Source of the DNA: Oscillibacter valericigenes Sjm18-20
GTDB taxonomy: Bacteria; Bacillota; Clostridia; Oscillospirales; Oscillospiraceae
DNA: 64,000 nucleotides
Assembly: GCA_000283575.1 (NCBI GenBank)
Contig: AP012044.1
Coordinates: 868,001-932,000, forward strand
Direction of reading: 5' to 3'
Shown: piece by piece, positions 22,412-30,455 of the stretch
How positions within the stretch are numbered: position 1 is the first letter of the stretch
How the letters are laid out: the number at the start of each line of letters is the position of its first letter
Made by a program: the position numbers and the translations under genes
Notes under the pieces: generated by a model
Seen by the model: only the letters and a program-made list of their open reading frames with translations
Told to the model about the DNA's origin: nothing
Databases searched by the model: none

Positions 22412-24463
22412 GTGGCATTATTTGATTGGCTCGAATTTGACTCACCAGAAGAACGTGAAAAAGAGCGAAAAAAGCAGTTCTATGAAGTTGGCGAAGCAAC
22501 CGGTCGTTTTTTTTGGGACGATGCACCTGGTAAATTCGGCTTTGAAGAACGCGAAGGTCAGCAAGACATGGCGTTTGAAATACTGGAAGCCATAAAAAAC
22601 GAGCAGCACATAGCAGTGGAAGCAGGCGTTGGAATTGGAAAATCCTTTGCCTATTTAGTTCCGCTTATGCTGTATAATCAGCGTTCCAAAAAGCCTGTTG
22701 TTATTGCAACTTCAACGATTGCTTTGCAAGAACAACTTTTAGATGATGCGCATCGTCTTCAAAAACTGCTGCATTTATCACAGGAGATTACCCTTGCCAA
22801 GGGCCAATCGCACTACCTGTGCCTAAAGCGAGCGGAAGAATATATTAGCAATGAGAACGCAAAACTACGTCATGAAATTGAAGATGGCATGAGGACTGGA
22901 TACTGTGAACGTAAAAATTATCCATTCGCCATTCCACAGGCTATATGGGATGGGATCAATGTTACTCACTATAGTAAACGAACCTGTGATGCCTGCCCTC
23001 AGAAATGCGCATACCGTGCTTTGAGGCAACGGCTGAAATTCACGGATGGCATTATCCTGTGTAACCAAGATTTGCTGACAGCTCACCTCATAAATCAGAG
23101 TCACGGCCAAGAGGGCGTCCTGAATAGAGAAATTGAAATTGCGGTTATTGATGAAGCGCATAATTTGGAAGACAAGGTGCGAAGTGCAACAACCGAGCAC
23201 TTTAGTAAAGGCTATCTTTTTAGCCGCATTACTGCTGCCGTGCGAGAATTAAGAAGTGAACAGCAATCCATGCTTCGGAAAGAAGCCAATGACGCCAAAA
23301 CCGCATTAAATGCAGTATATGACAATCTAACTGAGCAACTGCAAAAGCAAATCGCATCCTCAACACAGGACATGAAATATGCAGATCGATTTTTCTTTGA
23401 TTACAAGCCAGAATCTATGGAGCTAATCGCAGCAGCCGCAACCAGGTTGCATGCTCTCTCGGAAAGGGTCGAAATTTATTCCAGTTTCGATTACCGGCAA
23501 TCCGGCTCAGCTGCAGCGTCTGATGAACTTGAGTCGCTTTCATATTCAATGAGCGAATTAAGTGAAGAAATTGAAAAGAGACTGGTATGGATTGAACGCA
23601 AGGGACCCAATGTTGAACTGTTATGCTGCCCTAAAAATACAAGCGACATTATCCGCCGACTCTATTTCAACGGCAGTATCCACACAATACTGACCTCTGC
23701 CACGCTGACAAACGCCAACACAGGAAGCGTTGAGGAAATGTATTCTTATTTCGTCAATAACACCGGATTCCCGTTAGACAAAACAGCAATACTCTCAGAG
23801 CCGAAGCCCTCGCCATTCCCGTACGATGAGCATGCGATGATATATTATTGCGACGATCTTCCACACCCAACGAGAGAACATGATGATTTCATTCAGCAAG
23901 GTGTAGCCAGAATGAAAGAGATTCTGGAGATTTCGCAGGGTAAGGCACTTGTTTTATTTACCGCCAAGACTGATATGGAAGAAGTGTATGCGCAGCTTCA
24001 AAGCGGCGATTTGCCGTATAAAATTCTTATGCAGCAGCCCGGAGCCTCGCAGGATCGTATTCTGCAGGAATTCAAGGATGACACCAATTCTGTATTACTT
24101 GGAACAGGAGCATATTGGGAAGGAATTAGCATTGAAGGAAAGAGTTTATCAAATTTAATAATCTTTCGGCTTCCTTTCCCTGTGCCTGATCCAATCATCA
24201 ACTACAAAGCCTCGGTTGCAAAAGACCCACTCATGGATGTACAAGTTCCAGAAATGATCATTAAATTCAAGCAAGGTATAGGACGGCTTATTCGAAACTT
24301 TACAGATACGGGTATCGTTTCTATAATTGACAGCCGTTTACGAGATAACCCCAAATCACGCTATTACGATATTGCGTGGGCATCGCTGCCAATACATAAT
24401 CGGACAACCAGCCTTACTGAACTTGAAGAGTTTTATCATAAAATTACTACCGGTCAGGGATAA
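22412..24463 (+). CDS. DinG/XPD-like helicase
   Basis: 683 residues, GTG start at 22412 behind GGAGG. Motif I is EAGVGIGKSFAYLVP (about 70-84). Four cysteines typical of the XPD/DinG iron-sulphur site lie at CLKR, YCERK and CDACPQKC. The DEAH box is VIDEAHNLED (about 245). C-terminal motifs include TSATLTNA, GTGAYWEGIS and KQGIGRLIR. It probably unwinds DNA 5'-3'. No exonuclease domain precedes it. It ends the left accessory block, about 140 nt before the tRNA fragment. Confidence 0.85.
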   Translation: MALFDWLEFDSPEEREKERKKQFYEVGEATGRFFWDDAPGKFGFEEREGQQDMAFEILEAIKNEQHIAVEAGVGIGKSFAYLVPLMLYNQRSKKPVVIATSTIALQEQLLDDAHRLQKLLHLSQEITLAKGQSHYLCLKRAEEYISNENAKLRHEIEDGMRTGYCERKNYPFAIPQAIWDGINVTHYSKRTCDACPQKCAYRALRQRLKFTDGIILCNQDLLTAHLINQSHGQEGVLNREIEIAVIDEAHNLEDKVRSATTEHFSKGYLFSRITAAVRELRSEQQSMLRKEANDAKTALNAVYDNLTEQLQKQIASSTQDMKYADRFFFDYKPESMELIAAAATRLHALSERVEIYSSFDYRQSGSAAASDELESLSYSMSELSEEIEKRLVWIERKGPNVELLCCPKNTSDIIRRLYFNGSIHTILTSATLTNANTGSVEEMYSYFVNNTGFPLDKTAILSEPKPSPFPYDEHAMIYYCDDLPHPTREHDDFIQQGVARMKEILEISQGKALVLFTAKTDMEEVYAQLQSGDLPYKILMQQPGASQDRILQEFKDDTNSVLLGTGAYWEGISIEGKSLSNLIIFRLPFPVPDPIINYKASVAKDPLMDVQVPEMIIKFKQGIGRLIRNFTDTGIVSIIDSRLRDNPKSRYYDIAWASLPIHNRTTSLTELEEFYHKITTGQG

Positions 24464-24600
24464 GATGCGATGCAGATGAAAGATCGAGGTATGGCAAAAT
24501 AAAAAAGTTGCGAACCGCGTGCGTTCCTTCCGCTGCGTGGTTCGCATCCCAGCCCTAAAAGAGCCGTTTTTGAAGCACAACAAAAGGACCCGCTTTGCGG

Positions 24601-24666
24601 ACCACTTGGGAGAGCGTACGGTTCGCATCCGTAAGGTCGAGAGTTCGATCCTCTTCGTCTCCACCA
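24601..24666 (+). tRNA. tRNA-Ala(CGC) 3' fragment, 5' part missing
   Basis: From ACTTGGGAGAGCG onward the sequence gives half a D arm, an anticodon arm ACGG-TTCGCAT-CCGT (anticodon CGC), a T arm with TTCGATC loop, a 3' acceptor strand CGTCTCC and an encoded ACCA. The matching 5' acceptor GGNGACG and the left D stem (GCTC) are absent upstream. It marks a recombination breakpoint or attachment site rather than a working tRNA. Confidence 0.75.
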
Positions 24667-24710
24667 AGTTCAGGAAAATTCACTAAAAGTGGGTTTTCCT
24701 GAACTTTTTT
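24667..24710 (+). terminator. Strong bidirectional terminator
   Basis: AGTTCAGGAAAA (24667-24678) pairs with TTTTCCTGAACT (24694-24705), with T-runs on the plus side and A-runs that give T on the minus side. It separates the tRNA fragment from the convergent recombinase gene, whose stop lies on its edge. Confidence 0.85.
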
Positions 24711-26346
24711 ATGCGGTGCGTGACTCAGGCGCCTGCATTTTATCATGCCCTGGATTATCGGCACGATAGCTTTGCAATTCCTCAAAAGAAACATTGAAAT
24801 CCACTTCAATATTATAATCTCTGCCGACGCGGACAGCCTTGATGAACTGCGACACGATCATTTTCTTTGCCTCGAAGGAACTTTTGTCGTACAGGTCGGC
24901 CCAGCTTAACAGTTGGTCGTACTCCCGCTTCAACACCTCTGATGTCTCGAGCAACTCCTGCAACTCTGCCTCTGCCGTATTTACACTCGCCTGTGCCTCT
25001 TGAATTTGTAATTCTGATTCTGCTACCAACGTATTCAGCAGGTCGCTACTCAGCTTGCTCTGGCCGCGAATGACTTTGAGGGTTTCGCTCTTGTAATCGG
25101 CAAGCTCTTTCTGCTTGTCCAGAAGATGCTTCTTTGCCATTTCGCATTTTGACTTTGCCAGCTCAATATCTTTTTCATGCTGGCTGGAGAGAATCTCGGA
25201 TTCCGATGCCGCCGCGATTTCGGAAAACTTCATACGGATAAGCTGATCGACGATGCCATCCACTTTCTGTACGGAATAGCCGGACTGCCCTTCACACTCT
25301 CCGGGATGCCTTACGTTATAGTGACATTGATACCGCATCCGGACTTCTTTTTGAATAGTACCGTCAGGCATTTTTTTATTTCTCCCGCTGGTGGTGAGGG
25401 TCAGGCGATTTCCGCAGTGGGCGCAATAGATATTTCCCACCAGCAGGGATTTTCCCTTACAGTTGAGTGGAATGGAGCTATGAGGTTGGGTACGCTGCCT
25501 CATGATCTCCTGTGCCTGGGCAAACACATTGTCATCGATGATCCGTAGATCGTCGATATACTGCGATTGACTCTCACCGTTTTTGATGATACCGGTGTAC
25601 ATGACATTTTTAATCATGCGGTTCAGGCTGGTATTGGGAAAGCCCTTTCCGTCCCTGCTTTTCATTCCGTTGTCATGCAGAAAGCGGCATAGGCGCTGAG
25701 CCCCGTATCCCTCGTCAACGTATTTATGAAAAATCAGGCGAATAATCTCAGCCTCATTATTATCGACGGCTAAGTCAAAAACCTCACGATTGCGCTTGTT
25801 GATGCGGCCTTTTTTCTCCAGCTTGTATCCGAAAGGTATGGAGCCACCGGTATACAACCCTTCTTCGGTAAGCTGGCTCAGTCTCGTTTTGACACGCACG
25901 GAGGTCTTCAGACTTTCGCCGGAGGCTTGCCAATAACGGATGTAGTTCATCAGCTTGTCAACATGAGAATCAAAACGCTGCTGCCCCTCCCTGGTGCTCC
26001 AAACTTCAATGCCATTTTTCACAAACCATTCCACAACGAAGGGTGTTTCATCATCACGCCTGCCAAGACGGTCAAACATGAATACCAGCAGAATATCAAA
26101 CTTCCCGGTAACGGCGTCTTGCTGAATATGCTGAATGGCATCGCGGTCCTTTGCGGACACCTTAAAGCCGGATATACCCTTTTCGGAAAACTCTTTTACA
26201 ATGGTCCAGCCCTGCGTTTCCGTAAATTCACGGCAGCACTGTTTTTGCATGGGAATGTCGTCCTTTTCCACCTGTCCCAGCGTGGAGACGCGGTAAAGAC
26301 AATATGCGCGTTTAGGAGAAGCGTTGCTATTTATGATTTTATCCAT
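24709..26346 (-). CDS. Large serine recombinase (integrase)
   Basis: 545 residues from the ATG at 26346, which has a better spaced GAGGT than the one at 26352. YRVST with Ser21 is the nucleophile; GISGFKVSAKDRDA, FDRLGR, PFGYKL and the zinc ribbon CAHCGNRL...CHYNVRHPGEC follow, then a long coiled coil and an SQFIKAVRVG end. It is full length and uninterrupted, unlike its relative at 15973-17619. The stop lies beside the tRNA-Ala fragment, as expected for an integrase next to its attachment site. It probably mobilises the element including the sigma factor and maybe the vanG cluster. Confidence 0.9.
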   Translation of the reverse strand: MDKIINSNASPKRAYCLYRVSTLGQVEKDDIPMQKQCCREFTETQGWTIVKEFSEKGISGFKVSAKDRDAIQHIQQDAVTGKFDILLVFMFDRLGRRDDETPFVVEWFVKNGIEVWSTREGQQRFDSHVDKLMNYIRYWQASGESLKTSVRVKTRLSQLTEEGLYTGGSIPFGYKLEKKGRINKRNREVFDLAVDNNEAEIIRLIFHKYVDEGYGAQRLCRFLHDNGMKSRDGKGFPNTSLNRMIKNVMYTGIIKNGESQSQYIDDLRIIDDNVFAQAQEIMRQRTQPHSSIPLNCKGKSLLVGNIYCAHCGNRLTLTTSGRNKKMPDGTIQKEVRMRYQCHYNVRHPGECEGQSGYSVQKVDGIVDQLIRMKFSEIAAASESEILSSQHEKDIELAKSKCEMAKKHLLDKQKELADYKSETLKVIRGQSKLSSDLLNTLVAESELQIQEAQASVNTAEAELQELLETSEVLKREYDQLLSWADLYDKSSFEAKKMIVSQFIKAVRVGRDYNIEVDFNVSFEELQSYRADNPGHDKMQAPESRTA

Positions 26347-26481
26347 ATACATTACCTCGATTTAGAATATCTGAAAGATGATGTATATGGCTCGTTTCCG
26401 TTTCAATATTCGGTTGTCAAGGAGCAGTGTACATCATCATTATTACACCTGATATGAGTACATGCAAACTTGCCGTGCGCA

Positions 26482-26661
26482 TTATTTGGTTTGGCAGGCG
26501 GCAAGCAGGGATTTTTGAATATTGCCAAGGACATTTTCTTTCCTCTTTTCAGATGGAAGATAATTGATTTTTACGCGGCATCCCTCTATCGTCAATACCT
26601 GGGTTCTGCCATCGGTCTGCTGATTCATCCGAAAGGTCGGCTCTAATATTCTCTGCTCCAT
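26482..26661 (-). CDS. Small recombinase-linked ORF (59 aa)
   Basis: ATG at 26661 behind GGAAAGGAG. The product has VLTIEGCRVKINYLPSEK and a C-terminal helix (VLGNIQKSLLAAC), the same layout as the 54-aa protein at 15795-15959: a short beta strand pair then a helix. It precedes the recombinase on the same strand, so it is likely the TnpW-type companion. Function unknown. Confidence 0.6.
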   Translation of the reverse strand: MEQRILEPTFRMNQQTDGRTQVLTIEGCRVKINYLPSEKRKENVLGNIQKSLLAACQTK

Positions 26662-26694
26662 AGATGGATGCTCCTTTCCTTTCAATCATCGGGA

Positions 26695-27180
26695 TAACAA
26701 CCGCGCCGCTTCGTTTGGGTCCTCGTTACACATGACACAAAACGGCGCGGCTGTCCCTTTGTTTCGATTTGCTTTTATGTTTACAGACATTCCGGACGAA
26801 CAGGCGGCGTACCTGTTACCATAGGAATTGCACCTCCCCCCATGCTGATGGCGGGCCGTTCTCATTGCCTGCGACGGTTTTATCACGCTCGGACTGTGAC
26901 TGAACGGAAGTTTCATTACATACAGATGATTGCCGCAGAGCCGCCCTGCGTCTGAAAGACGCTGCTCTGCCTGCGGCGCTGGTGGTTTTCGCTCCCTTTC
27001 CGTTACGCTGAAATCCAATCACCCTCTCCCGCGCAAGGAAAGATCGTGGCGCACCCGCCGTCCGGCTCCCTGTATGCCGCTGCTTGCGGTATGTATCCGG
27101 CTTGTCCTTTGTTCAATTTTCAAGGTTCAGAGAAGAATAAAAACATATCCCTCATAAACCTTTTCATTTCTGGGGCCAAT
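26695..27180 (-). ncRNA. Candidate large structured RNA, copy 2
   Basis: About 500 nt lacking a credible gene between sigma factor and small ORF. Stems include GCCGCAG (26932-26938) with CTGCGGC (26971-26977), GCGTCT/AGACGC (26948-26962) and a closing hairpin CCGCGCCG (26701-26708) with CGGCGCGG (26743-26750) just before the small ORF. It shares with copy 1 the motif CCTTGAAAA near its 5' end and GG(A)TGCGCCA further in, at similar spacing. Its position relative to the neighbouring genes is the same as copy 1. Confidence 0.45.
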
Positions 27181-27191
27181 TCGCAGAAGCC

Positions 27192-27617
27192 TCACAGGGA
27201 ATTTTTCAAAAACTTTTCGATATTTCGCAGTCCCCGGTCAATGCCGTCCCGGACGGCGCTTTCATTGATACCTTCTGCCTTGGCAATAGCACTTTTGCTC
27301 ATTCCTAAAAAGTAATGAGCATAGACGCGTTTGGCTTGCTTATCCGGTAAGGCAGTAATGGCGGCATGGAGCTGCTCGACCGTCACTTTGCGCTCGTAGA
27401 TCTCGCAGGGGGACAGGGACACAAACAGGATGTCATTCTCAATACCGTCACCGCGATCTAGGGAGTAGTACGCCTTATGACGGTATCTCCGCAGATAGTA
27501 GGCGGCTTCGGCGTGTTCATAGGAATCCATGAGCGCTGCAACCTCATCCGGCACCTCGATGATGCAGTTGTTGGTATAGAAATCGGGGTAGTATTTCCGT
27601 AAATTGATCTTGACCAT
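27192..27617 (-). CDS. Sigma-70-like factor of mobile-element type
   Basis: 141 residues, ATG at 27617 after CGGAGGA; the longer frame starts in untranslated DNA. The C-terminal half has a region-4 helix-turn-helix (LPDKQAKRVYAHYFLGMSKS, then AIAKAEGINESAVRDGI). The N-terminal part (YYPDFYTNNCIIEVPDEVAAL) is typical of small sigma factors of Clostridial integrative elements. It heads the minus-strand series sigma, structured RNA, small ORF, recombinase. Confidence 0.8.
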   Translation of the reverse strand: MVKINLRKYYPDFYTNNCIIEVPDEVAALMDSYEHAEAAYYLRRYRHKAYYSLDRGDGIENDILFVSLSPCEIYERKVTVEQLHAAITALPDKQAKRVYAHYFLGMSKSAIAKAEGINESAVRDGIDRGLRNIEKFLKNSL

Positions 27618-27761
27618 TTTATATTCCTCCGTTTCGATTTTGGGGTTTGGGTAAATCGAAACAGAGGTGGCGGGGAGCGACAGCGGACATAAAAGCCCAA
27701 AAAACGGCAAAAATGCCCGGCTGTGTGATACAACCGGGCATTTGATGTAATATTATATCTT

Positions 27762-27782
27762 ATATGATGATCTGTGTGCTCA
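27762..27782 (+). repeat. 21-nt direct repeat, left of vanG cluster
   Basis: Contains TGATGATCTGTGTGCTCA. It matches 34520-34540 at 20 of 21 positions in the same orientation. The two copies bracket the vanG gene cluster. Confidence 0.6.
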
Positions 27783-27801
27783 CGTTCGTGGGCATAATAT
27801 G

Positions 27802-27861
27802 CTAATTCGTAACGTGGGCTTTTTTTGATAAATGTAGCGCATGTAGGCTATAGACAGACAT
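27802..27861 (-). CDS. 19-residue ORF with strong ribosome site
   Basis: ATG at 27861 (minus) behind ACAGGAGGATACC, encoding MSVYSLHALHLSKKAHVTN. The ribosome site is near perfect, so translation is plausible, perhaps as a leader peptide or a remnant of a mobile-element gene. It lies downstream of vanT. A GAAACGGC/GCCGTTTC hairpin (27922-27953) is just upstream. Confidence 0.35.
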   Translation of the reverse strand: MSVYSLHALHLSKKAHVTN

Positions 27862-27921
27862 AATGGTATCCTCCTGTGTACCGCCGTCTAAAACCCGCCA
27901 AGGATATTTTGTATATAAAAT

Positions 27922-27953
27922 GAAACGGCCGTTTTCGAAAAAGCCGCCGTTTC
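27922..27953 (-). terminator. Hairpin downstream of vanT
   Basis: GAAACGGC (27922-27929) pairs with GCCGTTTC (27946-27953). On the minus strand it is followed by ATTTTATAT, so it may end the resistance transcript. Flanking CTATAGACAGA/TCTGTCTATAG form a wider inverted repeat (about 27849-27976). Confidence 0.5.
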
Positions 27954-28036
27954 ATATGTGTTACTTCTGTCTATAGGCATAGCTATTGAGCCGCATATCG
28001 ACGGTTTTTTTATTTCCCGCCATGCGGTTTAGCTTA

Positions 28037-29194
28037 TTAGAACTCCTTCTTGCCGACAAACTGTCGTTCCAAACGTTCACCCAAACGGCTGAGAATTTCA
28101 TTGGAGATTGTCCCATCCTGCTCTGCGAGGTCGCAGGCGGTTATTTTTTCATCTCCAGATTGCCCAATAATCACGGCGACATCTCCGGCCTTGACATTTG
28201 GAATGTTGGAGATATCAACCAGCATCTGATCCATACAGATTCGTCCGACAATAGGCGCTTTGATACCTTGAATCAAAACACTTCCTACCCCGCAGGACAG
28301 GGAACGCGGGATGCCGTCGCCGTATCCGATTGCCACAACCGCTATTCTACTGTCCTGTGAAGCGACAAATTGCAGTCCGTAACCGGCGGCTTCCCCCTGA
28401 AACAAATCCTTCACTAAGGCAATCCGTGCTTTTATGGATAAAACCGGCTCTAACGAAATTCCACAGCGCTCCGTGTCGGCACGGGTGCTAAGCACTCCAT
28501 AAAGCGCGATTCCGACCCTTGCATAGTTTTCAGCCAACTCAGGATAGTACAGAAGGCCGTCGCTGCTGACGATGTGCTTTTTTGGACATATGAATCCGCG
28601 CTGATGAAGCTCTGCAACCACATCATAAAAGGCTTTTGCCTGAGCATGGGTAAACGCTACGCTTTCAGAGGAATTTTCATCAGCTACGCACAGATGTGTG
28701 AAAATACCCTCGATGTTCAGGTTTCGGCACTCAAAAATTTTGCTGATTTCTTCTATCTTTTCGCTGCGTTCACCCAGGCGGCGCATTCCTGTATCAATCT
28801 TGACATGCACAGAAATCTTTTTCCCATATCGGTCAAGAATCTTCGCATAAGATAAATCAAGTACGGTCTGCGTCAGGTGATATCGGCGCAGAAGTAAGAA
28901 ATCCTTCGGGTGGGTATATCCCAGAACTAAAATCGTTCCGGTGATGTCGTTATTGCGCAACTCGGCTCCTTCCTGAACGGTTGCGACACAAAACGCGTTC
29001 ACGCCCAGCCGATTCAGCTCCCGTGAAATCAAAACCGCGCCGTGTCCATAGGCATTTGTTTTAACTGCGGGCATTAGTTCACAGCCATCAGGGAGCAATT
29101 TTCGGAGCACTCCGACATTGTGGCGTAGCGCTTTCTGATCCAGTTCGATCCATGCCCTGCCTCTGCAAAATGCAGGTTCTCTTTTATCCGGCAT
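28037..29194 (-). CDS. vanT: VanT-type serine racemase, soluble domain only
   Basis: 386 residues, start at 29194 behind GGGAGA. Alanine-racemase fold: PLP lysine in AVKTNAYGHGA (Lys45), HVKIDTGMRRLG, HIVSSDGLLYYPE, GYGLQF with the second catalytic Tyr, and VGRICMDQMLVDIS. Near the end the family's INYE position reads ISNE, an Asn where alanine racemases carry Tyr; VanT serine racemases are known for this change. It should make D-Ser for D-Ala-D-Ser precursors. The usual membrane half of VanT is missing. It overlaps the acetyltransferase gene by 11 nt. Confidence 0.85.
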   Translation of the reverse strand: MPDKREPAFCRGRAWIELDQKALRHNVGVLRKLLPDGCELMPAVKTNAYGHGAVLISRELNRLGVNAFCVATVQEGAELRNNDITGTILVLGYTHPKDFLLLRRYHLTQTVLDLSYAKILDRYGKKISVHVKIDTGMRRLGERSEKIEEISKIFECRNLNIEGIFTHLCVADENSSESVAFTHAQAKAFYDVVAELHQRGFICPKKHIVSSDGLLYYPELAENYARVGIALYGVLSTRADTERCGISLEPVLSIKARIALVKDLFQGEAAGYGLQFVASQDSRIAVVAIGYGDGIPRSLSCGVGSVLIQGIKAPIVGRICMDQMLVDISNIPNVKAGDVAVIIGQSGDEKITACDLAEQDGTISNEILSRLGERLERQFVGKKEF

Positions 29195-29657
29195 TCTCTT
29201 TCTCCCTTTCAATAACACGGGGCGGCTGCGAAACCACGGTGCAGTTATCCGGAACATCGAAACTGACGACCGCTCCCGCGCCGATTTTTACGTTGTCTCC
29301 GATTTGTATATTTCCAACGACCGTGGCGCCTGCGCCAATCAGGCAGTTGTCACCGATGTGCGGCGCCCTGCGCTCCACTTCTCCGATCGTGACATTCTGA
29401 TAGATCCAGCAATTTAAGCCGATACTCGCATAGCGGGAAATATAGACACCGTGCAGTCCATGCGGCAGAGAAGGAATTCCGGCAATCTTAGCGCCGTTTC
29501 CGATGTAGCCTCCATGCCTGTGCGCCGACCGATTGCACAGAAATGTGAGCAGGTCCTTGATCAATTTATTTTTAGTTCGTTCCCGCCGTCTGAAGAGAGA
29601 CCAGTAGCAGCACAGATTGTCCCCCTTGGAATATTCAATCATTCTATTTCTTAGCAT
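29184..29657 (-). CDS. Hexapeptide-repeat (serine acetyltransferase-like) protein
   Basis: 157 residues, ATG at 29657 after AAGGAAG. The left-handed beta-helix repeats are clear (HGVYISRYASIGLNCWIYQN, then VTIGEV, PHIGDNCLIGAGATVVGNIQ, IGDNVKIGAGAVV). The fold and the HGLHG start resemble serine O-acetyltransferases, though the family also acetylates sugars. It lies inside the vanG operon, between vanXY and vanT, where other clusters have only vanT with its membrane domain. Its substrate here is unknown; serine is possible. Confidence 0.75.
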   Translation of the reverse strand: MLRNRMIEYSKGDNLCCYWSLFRRRERTKNKLIKDLLTFLCNRSAHRHGGYIGNGAKIAGIPSLPHGLHGVYISRYASIGLNCWIYQNVTIGEVERRAPHIGDNCLIGAGATVVGNIQIGDNVKIGAGAVVSFDVPDNCTVVSQPPRVIEREKENAG

Positions 29658-29693
29658 TGCAAAACTTCTTCCTTTACACTGAAGCCGCTCCCA

Positions 29694-30455
29694 TTACCGC
29701 CCGTTTGTCCACTCGGTCAAAACAAATCCGCCTGCGTTATTGCCGGATACCGAGTATGGAATGTCGCCCTCAATTTCAAATTCAGCGTCCGCTCCAGCCG
29801 TGGCCTTACCATAGGAAGTCGCGATATTCTGATTGCCGTTCCGATACAAAAAGCACTTCTCTCCATGAGGATACTGCTTGAGAAAATCATGATATTCTTC
29901 CAGTGTCAGCCCAAGCTCTGTCATAATCGCGGCGTGAGGCGCTCCAACGTAACGGAAATGCCAGGGTTCATGCGCGATTCCGGTAATGGCCTCTTTTCCC
30001 TTTGGATAGCGTTCCACAAAGCCGTAGTCCACAGCTTTTTCCCGAAACGTCCGGCAGATGCCGGAATTTGGAAAATCCGGCCTGATAAAGTCAATCTCCG
30101 GCTTGCGAAGCCCCAGGTCGATGGCAAGACCAGTCTGATGTTCGCTGTGATCCGGCTTCGCCACAAACTGCTCTGTAAAAGCAGCCCCATTGTCCCGCAG
30201 GGATTGATTATAAATATCCTGCTGTTCCGCTCTGGAGCGCCAACCGCTCACCGCGCTGATCTGTACCCAGCCCTCGATACTGCTCATGAGCTTGGAAAGC
30301 AAAACGGCAGCTCTGCGTTCCAGCAGAACCTTGCTGTCTGAATGAACTGGAACAAGGGAACTTTCCACATTCCCCAAACAGTAGGGATACTGACCGTTGA
30401 CCAAAATCAGGTTGCCTGCATGGACAGACTTTTGCGGCATCGCAATCACTTTCAT
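29694..30455 (-). CDS. vanXY: VanXY D,D-peptidase
   Basis: 253 residues, start overlapping the vanG stop (ATGA at 30452-30455). The M15/VanY zinc site is visible as SEHQTGLAIDLG (His and Asp) and the late EPWHFRY (Glu and His). VanXY enzymes hydrolyse D-Ala-D-Ala and remove the terminal D-Ala from pentapeptide precursors, which purges vancomycin targets. No signal peptide, as is usual for VanXY. Translational coupling with vanG supports the assignment. Confidence 0.9.
   Translation of the reverse strand: MKVIAMPQKSVHAGNLILVNGQYPYCLGNVESSLVPVHSDSKVLLERRAAVLLSKLMSSIEGWVQISAVSGWRSRAEQQDIYNQSLRDNGAAFTEQFVAKPDHSEHQTGLAIDLGLRKPEIDFIRPDFPNSGICRTFREKAVDYGFVERYPKGKEAITGIAHEPWHFRYVGAPHAAIMTELGLTLEEYHDFLKQYPHGEKCFLYRNGNQNIATSYGKATAGADAEFEIEGDIPYSVSGNNAGGFVLTEWTNGR

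Noticed and set aside
24356-24809. Minus-strand ORFs reading through the tRNA fragment (DEEDRTLDLTDANRTL and VETKRIELSTLRMRT type products)
   Set aside because: These are translations of the tRNA antisense strand, a common false protein, with no ribosome site.
26816-27022. 68-codon minus-strand ORF in the gap after the sigma factor
   Set aside because: No ribosome site, low-complexity Ala/Arg/Ser composition; the same interval folds into strong hairpins, so RNA is the better reading.
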